64,000 bases of DNA from Astropecten irregularis (taxonomy: Eukaryota > Echinodermata > Asteroidea > Paxillosida > Astropectinidae): contig OZ020251.1 in assembly GCA_963971285.1 (NCBI GenBank), forward strand, positions 7,440,001 through 7,504,000, given 5' to 3'. The notes below the pieces were generated by a model. The model worked only from the letters and a program-made list of their open reading frames with translations, ran no database searches and was not told where the DNA came from. Below, piece by piece: positions 51,583 through 62,104 of this stretch; the first letter of the stretch is position 1; each line of letters begins with the position of its first letter. The position numbers and the translations under genes are program-made.

Positions 51583-54500
51583 CTGGGGGAAATATCAATT
51601 AGAAACCAAAAACAAGTTCATTAATCGAGTTCAGGAAAAGCGATGATAATAGGCACTACACACAGAGTAAGGTAGAGTATGTAGTTGGTACATTGTTGGG
51701 TTTTTCTCAAATAATTATACATGAACTATTACAGGGTCCCTTGTAACAGGGATAATACAGGGGCCAACTGCAGGGATATTAAATGTCATGTGTCAATATG
51801 GATAAGTTTAAATTGAGGTGAATGTCCTCCGTCCGTGACTATTGTTTAGGTCAAGACTGCCTCTAGACTGCGTGTGAACATGGTGCTTAATGCATTATGG
51901 TACGCGTTTATTTGATACCAGTATAGAGGCGTTCCAATTCAAACAAAACAAAGCAAAACAAAACAAAACAATGCACAGCAATCAAAGGTAGTATCATACT
52001 TTGGTAGCATACCGATACAGATTTGTCCACACATTTACCTATAACTTACAGGCTATAAAGATGATGATCGTAGGAACGTACCGTTTTAATTTGTGTGCCT
52101 GATATTTTATATTTATCCAGAAAAGGGTAAAACCAGCAACCAACATTATTTTTGATCTTAAAAAAAAAAAAAAAAAAAAAGAGAAAAGACTTAAGAAATA
52201 ATATGGCAATTTTTCACTGTTTTATCAAAAAGTGGGCACCGTATGGGACTGAAATTTTCAAAGGGGACTGTTGCTGTATCTGCCTTAATATTTGATATTT
52301 AATATTTGTATCTGCCATGAATCTGTAATTCGTTCACAGAAACCAAAGTATGGTATTACCTTTAAGCATACAAGAGGCATATTGACTGTGTTACCTGTTC
52401 CTTTCCGTGGGCATCCGTCACATATTCATAACCAGATGAATGGGTCGCTGTAAAGAGTACCTTGTATTTCGTCACCCACCAACGTCGATGAGCTGCTATC
52501 GCACTATCATCGCAACCTTGAGTGATGACTCCGGACACTGCAGTAGCAAACTCGAGTTCAACTTCAATCCAGTAAGAATCATTGCTGTGTAAAGACAATT
52601 AACGCAATGAAAAGTTACTATGAAGGTTGCATTTTGTAAGTTTCAGTAGGTTAAAATTTTGAAACGGATGCATGTTTCACTGCCAAACTCAATCCATCAT
52701 TTTGCACCAATCGCAGGTACACAATTGGAATACACAAGTAAGTGCCAAAACTTCACATGTTAAGAACAATTATGACGAACAAGTTAACACAGAGAAGCAT
52801 TTTGTCAATATGACAGTCTGGTTGAGATCTGTTGCACAGTAACAATTATTTTAAACCGATTAATAATTCAATAACCCAAAACTTAGCATTCTTACTTTGA
52901 AAATGGATTGACGATTGGTGGTTTTGCACTTCAACACGAAGTTTCAAATTTCATTTAAAGATGAATAATGTATTACTTTTTAATGTGTTTTTATTTTGAT
53001 CTGACACTAGGAAATAGGTAACGTAAAGTATGGTATCCATATTTCCTACTTGCAGGGTAAATTAAGTAAACCAGATACCAACCTGGCAGGTGACCAGCCA
53101 CTGTAAGCGTTGAGGCGAGCCAAAGAAGTGTCCCAGGAGCTGCTGAAAATACTCGGTGCTCTGATATGTCTATCAGGTATGGTGCCATCTTCAAGGCCCA
53201 ACGGACTCATCAGGCAAGCTAGCAGTGCCAACAAAAGATAATCGAAACTTAAATCCCAAAGAGCACACATTGTGGTCATCACAAAATGTATCCAGTGGCA
53301 TGTGACTTTTATTTCAAAACGCGAATACACCACTTTTATCATTGCATAATTGTCACACCGGATTTTACTGTGTGAAAGAAAGCATGCGATTTTTCACAGA
53401 CAGCGCCTATACCCAGAACATTAATACAAGCGGCGCAGCTAGTATTTTATCAGTAAAGGGGCACTGGGAGAGCCTTGGAATTCTGTGAGGGGGAGCCCGG
53501 GAGATTTTTTTTAAACTGATGATTTGCAAAATATGGGATTTGAGCGTGTAGTCCTTGCGGCCAGGGTCCAGGGCACGCTTAATGGCCCTCAAAGCTCAGG
53601 GTGCAACCTGAGCCTTATTTTTTGAGAATTTGTTCCAAAAAATGTATTCATTTATCTATATTATTGCTTTGTTATTTTTTTTATCCAACTCTCTTCAGCG
53701 GAAAAAATCAAACTCAAGTGGTATAGCAGAAAAAAAAATAGAAAATTTGAAATTTTTGCTAACAAAACATAGGTATACAGAGCGTATAGCTCCATGAAGG
53801 ATTATTTGGGAGCTTACCATTTCATAGGGTGAGAAATGCATGATTTTTCACAAAATTTGTCTTTCAAGTCCTCCATCGTTTTTTGTTTTTGGTAATCATA
53901 ATCCGGAAGAGTACGATAACTATACAGGAAATAAAAACAACTTCATGCAAAGTTTTTACCAAAGAATTCCTTTCTGGTGTCCTCTTCAATATGAAGCAAG
54001 ATTGATTGTGCGGAAAGAGTGCAGAACCTTGATTTTTAAGGACAATTTTGGTGTAAAAACGGAGGTGTGCCACAGAAGAGAATAAAGTCTGGTTCCCGCT
54101 CTCTTTTTGAGGGCTCTTGACCTGTTGGGTCAGGGGACCAGACCGACCGGACTAGAAAAAATAATGGCAAACGGGCTGTTTTGAATTCGCTACCGTAAGC
54201 GCGTATTTATTGTATGTTTACATTGAAATGTTGCCGACATTTCTTAAATCTAGAGTTTTAAGGAACATTTATTGGAACAGTATAAGCTATTAGGCTATTT
54301 TAATTCCTTTATAGCTATCGCACCCTACAGATATTACGCTTTCACTTTTGTTTTCATTTTGTGGGGGGCACCTGGGGTGCAAGCAGAATTTGTGGTGTTG
54401 TCTGGGGGTAGGAGGGGCCAAGCTCTTTATATATTTTGTAAGGGGATGAATACGCCCCCCCCCCCCCCCCCCCCTCCCCTGTCGTCTACGCTAGTGCCCT

Positions 54501-57372
54501 TGGAACTAACGGAGTTCCTTATTCCTTAAGGTGATTTGTACATGTACCTTTGATTAGGTTTAGGACACTCGGCAGTGTTGAAATCCATACCTTTTTACAC
54601 AAATCAGACACAGGCCATTGCTTCCAAGTTAGTGTTTAAAAACTTTCGAAATGTGTGTAATTTTCAGCATGTCTTGACAAATTGACCATTAAAAATGTTT
54701 GTCCTTAACCATGGCCAAGCGGTGTTTATAGTTTCATCATATTTCTGACTATCGGTGCTCTTTCAAGAGAGACAATGTACATTTGGGGCATTTTTCAAAA
54801 CCAAAGTTCAACGGAGAGAAGTGATTCTGTGGTTGGGGGCTTGCATTGGACTAGCATAGTCGGTTAACTGCATTGCACGGCATGTCCGTCAGCTTCAAAT
54901 TATCTATAACGCTTCTGCATGATGCAATACAACACAATGAACTGCATGGACGCGATGCAATACAGTATCATATTATCAGACACAAGCTTAATGTATATTG
55001 CACTGCGTCATAAATAGGCGAAGTAATTATTCACACGGCACAGAAGATAAATGCTCCATACAGAAAAAAAGACCTTGAGGCCCGACATCGACAACGGTTA
55101 GAGGAGCTATTGTGACCTCGATATTAATTTGATCGCTAACGATGAAGTATTGCTCAATTAACCAGCCACAGTACTCCACTGAAAACTGTAGAAAATTGGG
55201 TCTGAATCTACGAGGGGGTGATTACCGACGTCGAAACAGCGCAAAGGCACTGTATTGTTGTGGCTCTGTTAAGAATTCACTCAATTAACTCGCCACAATA
55301 CGCCATGAAGGATGAGGCAAATTATAAGGCTAACGGCTGCATATCATTAACGCAAGTGAAAACTATAATAATAATAATGTTAACAGCAACGCTAGGGCGA
55401 AAGGTCCATAGGGTCATGCACAAACGTTTTTTACCTATTTCTAAATAACATCAAATCCGATGGACTTGAAATTTAAAAAAAAAAAAGTGTTTCTTTAAAA
55501 GGTACTTGTAACGTGAGGGCGAAGTGGAAATTTCTCCCTAATTGCAGATTTCTCCCTATCGTTGACTTTTAACCCTGACGTAGGCTTTAAGAGTATAAAA
55601 GAAATGAAAAACCTCTACATCTCGGGAAAATGTGATTAGCGACGTGGCAACAGTGCAAACGCACTGTATTGTCGATGTGGCTCCGACAGTTAGTAATTGA
55701 GCAAAGGCATGTACGCTTTCGGGGCAGATTGCAGTTAGCTGCCTAATAGGTGTAAATATCTGCATGTAGGTCAATGATGATTTATATGCATTTTTGTCTG
55801 AAGGAATGCCTCACAGATTTACTTATAACGTTCAGGGTATAAAGAGGGTGCTGATAGAAACATACCGTTAAAATATTTCCGCCTGAAATGCTGTATTTTT
55901 CCAGAAATTAGTAAAACAAAGACCGACAACAGTTTTGATCTCGGGATAAGATCAAAATATTTCTATGTTTTATAAGAAATTTTGAGTCGGGTTTTCGCTA
56001 TTTTCTCGTGACTCGGATGTCTGATTGAGTTCAAACTTTTACAGGTAAATTTTTTCCTCTGACAATGTCTGAATGTTGTTCTGTGACCTTTACCAATCAT
56101 GTATTATACCTTTAAAACAATTCGGCCACACTATGAAACATTACAATCAACGAGATGTTTGGCGTGATTGGACGATTTCAAAATATAATGCGTGTATTTG
56201 ATTTGTGTATTTTTTGTAGTGTTCCATTGGAAAATTTGGCGTTGCGAAGCTGAGCTGAGGAATGATTAAAATCTGCTACAATGCGGTGACAGTATTAATA
56301 CCCACTAAAAACACCCAACCATCTTACTCTCATGTCCTTATGTCAGTGTCACCAACATATCAATCCCGAATCCCGAACTTGCACACATGTCAATCTTGTT
56401 TACCCGGTGACGTTACATAATAATATGCTTTTATACGCATTTAGGTTGAGGGCTACGTTTAGCTATACTTTCCAATATAAGTAAAACAACATTATGACAT
56501 ACACACTTAATATTGTTTATTTTGTCATGACTCTAATTCAGTCTCTGGCGCGTGGATATTCAATGCATACCAACTGCAAATTCGTAATTTCATTATACAT
56601 TTCGCGGAAATGCGACAATCTACGTTGTGTATTATTTCTAAAGAATCATGGTCTTGAGATCATAAGGAATGAGACATGTTTCATTATTGACGGAAAGGTT
56701 TTTTGTGTTGAATTTGGCTTTGCCTTTTAATCCTTAATTCATGTACCTTTTTACGCTTGTTTTGCTTTTTTTTTCAGGTATGGCGAATTTGTATACGCAC
56801 CATATCGGAACGATGTCGTTAAATTACAGATAGAAAGGAAACCCGGGAATTTAGACAAACATTTGAAATGGAATATAACGAAAAATGACTGAGCAAAATT
56901 AACCGTTCGTCCCGCAACTAATGACTAATGACTTAGTTAATGACTAATGACACATAGGTTCCTTGGTGAATAGTGAGAGGGGATGCTTACCTTCAGCTTC
57001 GGGCTCGTGGTACTCACCATCGAAGTACACACAGCCACTAACGAACATCAGATCACTCATGCTCATTGAGTAGACTGCTGCATTTAGCTCACATCGCTTT
57101 CCATCTTGGCAGAAGTTGAAAGATTTGCAGGCATCATCCTGTAGACACATCCCGGCACACGTCAGATAAGAGCCGGTGGTGCCATTGCGATAGGCACTTC
57201 CAGTTCCACGATAGACATGATCTGGCTTCGGGCCACGGTAAAACTGATGGGTGTAACCCCGTCGCAATTGTTGCTGTCTTGCCACAGGTTGATATGCAGG
57301 AATGGCAAATTCAGCCGCAGCAATAGAGGAGATGATTTTCAAAAGAGCGATGGCAACATTTACGATATCCAT
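51439..57372 (-). CDS. Secreted PAN/Apple plus F5/8 type C (discoidin) domain protein, four exons
   Basis: Joining 57,372-56,991, 53,218-53,083, 52,584-52,395 and 51,582-51,439 gives an 852-bp reading frame, predicted to encode 283 residues. Residues 1-20 are a hydrophobic signal peptide (MDIVNVAIALLKIIS...). Residues 58-118 form a six-cysteine PAN/Apple-like domain (Cys 72, 76, 82, 88, 94, 114). Residues 129-281 form one complete F5/8 type C domain bounded by the expected first and last cysteines (CLMSPLGLEDG... and ...LRLELLGC). All introns are GT-AG and the phases match (1, 2, 0). The start at 57,372 is preferred: it has A at -3 and G at +4 and begins the signal peptide. The in-frame ATG at 57,489 has a weak context and adds a non-signal extension. 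F5/8C domains typically bind phospholipids, glycans or collagen-like ligands, and PAN domains bind proteins or sugars. The exact role here is unknown. Confidence 0.8.
51583..52394 (-). other. Intron 3 of the PAN/F5-8C gene
   Basis: An 812-bp GT-AG intron. It contains A-rich CAAAA repeats (about 51,945-51,971) and the best-preserved MITE copy. The MITE's right end lies only about 32 bp from exon 3. Confidence 0.8.
51984..52363 (+). mobile_element. MITE-like element, copy 2 (intact ends)
   Basis: A 380-bp element with 22-bp terminal inverted repeats. The left end is 51,984-52,005, AAAGGTAGTATCATACTTTG and GT. The right end is 52,342-52,363, whose reverse complement is AAAGGTAATACCATACTTTG and GT (two mismatches). 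There is no coding potential. The interior includes 21 A at 52,160-52,180. No clear target duplication is visible. The superfamily is unknown. Confidence 0.82.
52395..52584 (-). CDS. Exon 3: middle of F5/8 type C domain
   Basis: The acceptor is TTTACACAG|CAATG, and the first base completes AG|C (Ser). It encodes NDSYWIEVELEFATAVSGVI and TQG, then WVTKYKVLFTAT, YEYVTDAHGKEQ. WIEVEL, GVITQG and VTKYKV are hallmark F5/8C strands. The donor is GAACAG|GTAACA, phase 0. An extra Cys follows TQG (residue 197). Confidence 0.88.
53083..53218 (-). CDS. Exon 2: start of F5/8 type C domain
   Basis: The acceptor is a pyrimidine-rich stretch ending CTGCTAG|CT, at 53,219/53,218. The CT completes the codon opened by exon 1 (G|CT, Ala). 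It encodes CLMSPLGLEDGTIPD, then HIRAPSIFSSSWDTSLARLN and YSGWSPA, the standard opening of an F5/8C domain. The donor is CCAG|GTTGGT, phase 2. The same frame continues upstream into a hydrophobic MCALWDLSFDYLLLALLAC stretch. Without exon 1 that would look like a signal peptide, so an alternative first exon starting at 53,279 or 53,270 cannot be excluded. Confidence 0.8.
54455..54474. repeat. Poly-C run
   Basis: Twenty consecutive C followed by TCCCCTG. It creates a spurious proline run in a plus-strand frame. Confidence 0.95.
55130..55700 (+). repeat. Diverged direct repeats in intron 1
   Basis: The segment at about 55,216-55,285 (GATTACCGACGTCGAAACAG then GCACTGTATTGTTGTGGCTC) recurs at 55,632-55,695 as GATTAGCGACGTGGCAACAG and GCACTGTATTGTCGATGTGG. 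The CTCAATTAAC-CGCCACA segment at 55,280 also has a partner at 55,153 (CTCAATTAACCAGCCACAG). These look like parts of a dispersed repeat family. Confidence 0.65.
55775..56113 (+). mobile_element. MITE-like element, copy 3 (diverged)
   Basis: Aligns with the 51,984 element through CACAGATTTACTTATAACGT, GGGTATAAAGA, ACATACCGTTA, TTTTTCCAGAAA and the right end ACCAATCATGTATTATACCT. The left terminal repeat is poorly preserved. Confidence 0.65.
56991..57372 (-). CDS. Exon 1: signal peptide and PAN/Apple-like domain
   Basis: Encodes residues 1-127 plus one base. Core features are TCAGMCLQDDACKSFNFC and KRCELN, ending VYFDGEYHEPEAE. The donor is GAAG|GTAAGC at 56,991/56,990, phase 1. The cysteine spacing C-x3-C-x5-C-x5-C-x5-C-x19-C, with CKSFNFC in the middle, is the PAN pattern. 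A paralogous exon end lies at 63,870-64,000. Confidence 0.82.
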
Positions 57373-57489
57373 TGTTGGGAAAGTTTCATGTAGGATTTGT
57401 ACCAAAGGATGTAAAGGCGACTGGCATTTAAAAAGCGTAAATATCGTTTCAAAACCAAACTGTCTGACCGCTGCTGCTTCTTCCAACAT

Positions 57490-57620
57490 TAACTAACAAC
57501 AATATCTTATGACCAATTTTACCTTAGTTCTATACTGTATAGAACGCACGCAGACACCGACCAATCGGAACAGTGAAGGTAAAGTCACGCCACTCTATAG
57601 CATCCATCCACGCACAATGA
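57490..57620 (-). promoter_or_regulatory. 5' flank of the PAN/F5-8C gene with a perfect palindrome and a CCAAT box
   Basis: Upstream of the gene lies a perfect palindrome, GTTCTATACTGTATAGAAC (57,527-57,545). A reversed CCAAT motif (CCAATCGG on plus, 57,561-57,568) lies further out, and a second CCAAT is at 57,513. No canonical TATA box at a clear distance is seen. The start site cannot be placed from sequence alone. Confidence 0.4.
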
Positions 57621-57794
57621 TAGCACGATGGCGTCAAGTGTAAATAACCAATCAACCTATACGAACTCTATAACCTCTTCATAATTGTTTCTCAAAATAA
57701 AATGTTCACTTCTTGTGAGTGGGAATAACTACACCACGACAAAGGAGATTGACTGGAATATTTTTAAGCCATAAAAATAAAAATAAAAATAAAA

Positions 57795-57850
57795 CTGGAG
57801 TTGGGTTCGAACTAAGTCAGACAGTCATTTCGATTCTAAAACATTCTTAG
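57795..57850 (-). mobile_element. Truncated tRNA-like SINE fragment
   Basis: On the minus strand AGTTCGAACCC resembles a pol III B box. It is followed by AACTCCAGT and an A/T-rich tail (TTTTATTTTTATTTTTATT). The CTCCAGT following the B box is shared with the fragment near 62.12 kb. No A box is visible. Confidence 0.4.
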
Positions 57851-57879
57851 AAAAGTGGATTCCTCATAATTAATATTAA

Positions 57880-58690
57880 TTAATTTCTACAGGAACTACA
57901 ACGAACTCTCTCGCGGTCATCATTGCCAGCTCGTTGGGAAAATCACAGAATGCGCGAAGTCAATAAATGCAGAAAATGCAGAAATAACTTGAGTGCATCA
58001 TATCTCAAATCAAGATTTGAAAAAGCACGCAACTCTGCTAATACTCGTGCTAAGTCAAACGGATCATTACACCTGTCCGTTGTTCCCAAGACCAATGCTG
58101 CCAGGCGTACGTTTCAGTATCTTGGGACCCTGGGATGGAACAAACTGACCACAGCCCAGAGACAGGCAAAGTCCCTTCATCAATTTAAATCCCTTCTATA
58201 GGTTAACATCTAATGCTCAATTTATATTTCTCTTTAAATTGTTCTATTTGATTTTACACCATGTTTTACATTTTTATTTTATTTTAAGATTAATTTAAAT
58301 ACCCGTTCCTACCGTTTATCTTATTTCCCAGTTTTAATTTCTTCTTGTAATTTTCGGCTTATATTGGTACATTTTTTATATTATATATATATTTTTTTAA
58401 ATTCGTATTGTTTTGTATAAACTTTGTAGTGTTAATGACATCAAATCTTTCAAATGTTTAGTATTACGCTCCATGTTTTATATTTGATAATTTTAAGAGT
58501 TTTTAAATTTTTCTTTCTTTTAATGTTTGTAGTGTTAATTTCATCTATTTTTGTATTTTATTGTTTATTCAATTCAATATTTGATAATTCTTAATACTAT
58601 TCATGTTATTTTAATTAAACCAGGGACCTTATGGAAAGCAGTTTAAAACTGATAAGGCTACCCTGTATAAACAAAACAGCAAAAAAAAAT
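57880..58690 (+). mobile_element. 5'-truncated LINE: C-terminal RT tail and 3' UTR
   Basis: The frame 57,923-58,201 ends with RRTFQYLGTLGWNKL and AKSLHQFKSLL. This is the usual last block of non-LTR retrotransposon ORF2 (a T-F-Y-x-G-x2-x-WN-L and FK-LL pattern), followed by a stop. An AT-rich 3' UTR of about 480 bp follows. It ends in a conserved-looking hairpin (58,621-58,665) and an A-rich tail. Only the 3' end inserted, as is usual for LINEs. It may belong to the same broad group as the 49.7-kb fragment, but the two do not overlap. Confidence 0.8.
58621..58665 (+). other. LINE 3' UTR stem-loop
   Basis: The outer stem is CAGGG (58,621-58,625) with CCCTG (58,661-58,665). The middle stem is CCTTAT (58,627-58,632) with ATAAGG (58,652-58,657). 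The inner stem is CAGTTT (58,639-58,644) with AAACTG (58,646-58,651). 3' hairpins of this type are recognised by the cognate RT in several LINE families. Confidence 0.7.
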
Positions 58691-59278
58691 TATTTTCTTA
58701 TCTTTTTGTTAGGCTTAAAATGTCTGTAGCTTTTTTGAGGCTTAACAATTCTGTTAACAATTTCTGCCTAAAAAACGTATGTTTTATCAAGCCAACGGTA
58801 CAGTGAGTGTTTTTACAGCAAACGGTGTTAAGCGCCTTAATCGTCACAAGGCCTGCTGGTTTCTCAGATCAAAGGTCACATGGTCTTGGTATAATAATTA
58901 ATTCTTTTAAGGCAGGTAGAAGTAAATGGGAATCAATTTTCCTCATTTTAAATTCTCCGTCTGCTTATTTACACGAAACTACATGCAAAAGCAAATTTCG
59001 TGCAGTCCTATAAGAAAAACATGAGATTCTTCAACGACGACACCATTTGCCGAAGGCCAATCAATAAAACGTGCACAGACCTAGAAATTACATGCGTGGC
59101 TTCTCGCTTGAAAAAAGAGAAATATTTTTTAATTAAGTCAACGACACGAGGCACCAAGGACACAGAGGCAGGAAATGAAACAGACAAAATGAAAGCGTGC
59201 AGCCCATGAGAAAGGCTATGGACTGCATGAAAGACAACGCCAAAATCAATTAGACATTGTGATTGTGGTAACAACCAC
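58691..59278. other. Intergenic, no gene recognised
   Basis: AT-rich DNA with overlapping short frames at about 59,000-59,274 on both strands and no domain. Nothing else is seen. Confidence 0.45.
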
Positions 59279-59280
59279 TA

Positions 59281-61339
59281 GGTGTTCGGGGTCTCATTTC
59301 GTAGTGGAACTGTTATATGAACGTATGTTGGAATATAATGTGATCAATCATCCCTCATATGATGGCATATTGAAACATATGTACACATAAACTGCGTGAC
59401 TGAACAAATACTTTGATCATGTTGATTGCTTATTTGTATTGTACATTGACTGACTGATTATAGGAAATGGCGTCACCTTTAAATATATATTATATTGTCT
59501 GGACAATAATTTAAAATATGATGTAAATATGTTGCAGTTTTATTTTGTTTGATTAAGACATATGATTTTAAAGTGACCATATCTCAACGTAAAAAAACCC
59601 TTAATTTTAGCCCAGAGATTTAGTTGCAGTGTTTATGGAACACATTGTCATTGGACAAAATGATGTTCAATACTCCGCAACCTACGTCGATAGCATTTCG
59701 ATTAAGATTTGGTGCTGGTATTTAATTATATATAATAATATTTACGGGCAAATATCACAAACAAACATCTAGTGGCCCTTGTGTCTTTTATTTCTACCGG
59801 GCCATGCTCTGATCCATAAACCAAAATTTAATTTTGTTCATCATTGTTAGGACTTTCCTCAAACAATTTGATTTATGAGGTCTGAAAGAAATAAATCTCT
59901 ACAGTTATCATTGTACATCAGTCATCAGATGTATCCTGAGTTTCTTCATCATTTGAGTCATATGTCTGTTTAAAACCTTAGCTCATAGAATGATATGCTC
60001 CCCCTTTGATTTTGTCTCTGTCATTTTCAAACATTGATAGTATAATACCCAGTTTTTCGATATTAATACCACTTGACCAGTTCATCAAGCGTGTCGACAC
60101 AAGCTTTGACAAGAGCACTACTCCCCAAATGATATTCCATGGAGTTGAACAACACCGTCCAATAATGAAAATCAATGTCAATCTTTCAGTCCGATTCTCA
60201 CGGTGAATGTGATAAAGTTAACTTTATAACAGCAGTCTCGCCTGTACATGCAACATCATCATTCAATTCACAACGTGTTTTTGCATCACAAGAGGGCGCT
60301 GTTGTAAGGACTCTATTCCAACAACAGAGAAACGATCATCGACCTTGAACGTTAGGTGTTATGCAGTTGATATATCACACATTGTATATCGCCATGACAG
60401 ACAACCAAATTTAAGTTGTAAAAATTTTAATTCATGAAATGGTTCGTATATTGTCCGGGATTACATACATTGAATCAATTTATTCCAATATTTGGAATAA
60501 ATGTTCAATCACAATGGCGTACATCACCTTTAAAATATGCAATATTGTCATGACGATAACTTCCGGTTAGTTCATCACAGACAACTCTAAGTTCCCAGAC
60601 ATCATTCTATGCGTACAATGTAAACAGTTTGCAATTTTCATCGATGCACGTCACGTGATTACTGAGTAAACAGTATTTGAATAATGACGTAAGTTCTCCT
60701 TTAAAAGAGCATAACTTCCGGTTGAATGACGTCACCACTTTCAAATTTCACAAACATATCAAGATGCATGAGAGCTTCACATCTACCAAATTTGGCGGAA
60801 AATCATTGTTTACTTTCGGATTACGTAATCACTGTATGTCTTTAATCAACCGTAGAGGGCGCTATATAGCCCGCATGACGTCATTGTTTATATTTTCTGA
60901 GAGCTCATGACCTTCTCTATGTTTTACCTAAAGGTTTTTTGTGCCCAAATCCTTACGTTTTCGAGTTATTTTGAGTCAAACTTCAACTTTCGGTGTTACC
61001 GGAAGTGGAGGTCATTTGTACACAACATTGAATATATTTATTGTTGACATTAATGTGGTGAGTAACATATAAAAATATCAAAATCGTAGGTCATGTGGTT
61101 CTCAAGTTATAGACCACCAAAGTTTTTCCTAAAAACGCGTGTAATTTGATACCCGATGACGTCATCATGACGTCAATCTTCTAAATACAACTTGGCATCA
61201 TGACCGAAGTTCCCACCAAGTTTCAAGTCAATATCTTGTAACCGTCATATAGAAGTCTTGCAGACAAGTTTGGGAAGAAAAAAAATGAAAAAAAAAAATC
61301 GAACAATTACAATAGGTGTTCGGCTTGAACCCGAACACC
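59281..61339. mobile_element. Candidate non-autonomous DNA transposon bounded by GGTGTTCGGG inverted ends
   Basis: The left end GGTGTTCGGG (59,281-59,290) and right end CCCGAACACC (61,330-61,339) are perfect 10-bp inverted repeats, each flanked by TA on the outside. The right end is also the arm of an 11-bp perfect hairpin (61,313-61,341). The interior has repeated modules: CACCTTTAAA-ATAT at 59.47 and 60.53 kb, ATAACTTCCGGTT at 60.55 and 60.71 kb, and GAGGGCGCT at 60.29 and 60.86 kb. No transposase is recognised. The true ends are uncertain because the motif itself is palindromic. Confidence 0.45.
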
Positions 61340-61341
61340 TA
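61313..61341. other. Perfect 11-bp hairpin
   Basis: TAGGTGTTCGG, a 7-base loop (CTTGAAC), then CCGAACACCTA. It follows an A-rich stretch (61,278-61,300) and probably marks the end of a mobile element. Confidence 0.85.
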
Positions 61342-62100
61342 ATAAAACGGGCACACCTAAAATTAATGCACTTGATGCAGTGAGCCAATTATCCAATAAA
61401 CACATCAATACAAAATGATAACTACAAATACAAAACTGGGAATCAGTAAATTGAAAAAAATTGGTATATCCCTAAATTTGTAATGGGGACGGGTAGGTAA
61501 CTTGCTTCATGGAAATGGTCTTGTGACCAGCATGTCTATATGATGATCTCCGTCCTCAATAAAGCCAGGGTAATGCATTACTTGAATGTATATATGGCAC
61601 AAACGTATTGCAATTAAATCAAATTGTAACACTACACATGTATAGAGGCCCTAATAGTTTTACATGTATGACACGTTGGACAAGGTAACTGCAAAGCATA
61701 TGAACCAAACCTTGTCCAGTGTAATGTGCGTACATTGTTTGCATTTTCAGATATCAGTTTTAGTTATCAAATTTGGGAACAGTGAGCATTTTACTGAAAT
61801 TCTTGTAAACTTGGTTGTAAAATCCATTTCATTCCGATGAATAATCTTAACGGCGTCAAAATGACACGTTTAAAGAGGTGATTATTGTGGTGGCATGCAT
61901 GTATGCACAGGATGCAACAAATGTATTTTAAAGGTAACTATTTGTAGCATAACAAGTTCTTCTCAAGGTGGCCGCTACCAAAAGTAAAACGTTTACATTT
62001 TTAATTCAACGTCATGTGGCTTATATTAATGTAGCACATTTCATAGGCAAATCTATGTTATTGGATCTCATATGATATACTTTTTTTCAGTCATTGAAAG
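61342..62100. other. Intergenic, no gene recognised
   Basis: AT-rich unique-looking DNA without long frames or repeats that I can identify. Confidence 0.45.
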
Positions 62101-62104
62101 GTGA

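Larger units (their letters stand above)
53219..56990 (-). other. Intron 1 of the PAN/F5-8C gene
   Basis: A 3,772-bp intron with GTAAGC donor and CTAG acceptor. It contains a 20-C run (54,455-54,474), direct repeats near 55.15-55.7 kb and a MITE copy. The many short frames inside have no recognisable domain. The stretch 56,114-56,990 holds nothing I can name. Confidence 0.7.

Noticed and set aside
54272-54529. Plus-strand frame with a proline run
   Set aside because: It is produced by the 20-C tract inside intron 1, with no domain and no splice support.
57373-57489. Upstream in-frame ATG at 57,489 as the start of the PAN/F5-8C protein
   Set aside because: It has a weak start context, and the added residues would bury the signal peptide. 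The ATG at 57,372 has A at -3 and G at +4.
57923-58201. Independent host gene for the basic 92-residue frame
   Set aside because: Its end has the typical C-terminal signature of LINE ORF2, and the downstream hairpin and A-rich tail fit a retrotransposon.
59925-60206. Frames on both strands near 60 kb, including an acidic minus-strand tail (EETQDTSDD)
   Set aside because: The acidic stretch is short and separated by stops from the upstream frame, and no family is recognised. It may be a remnant within a mobile element.
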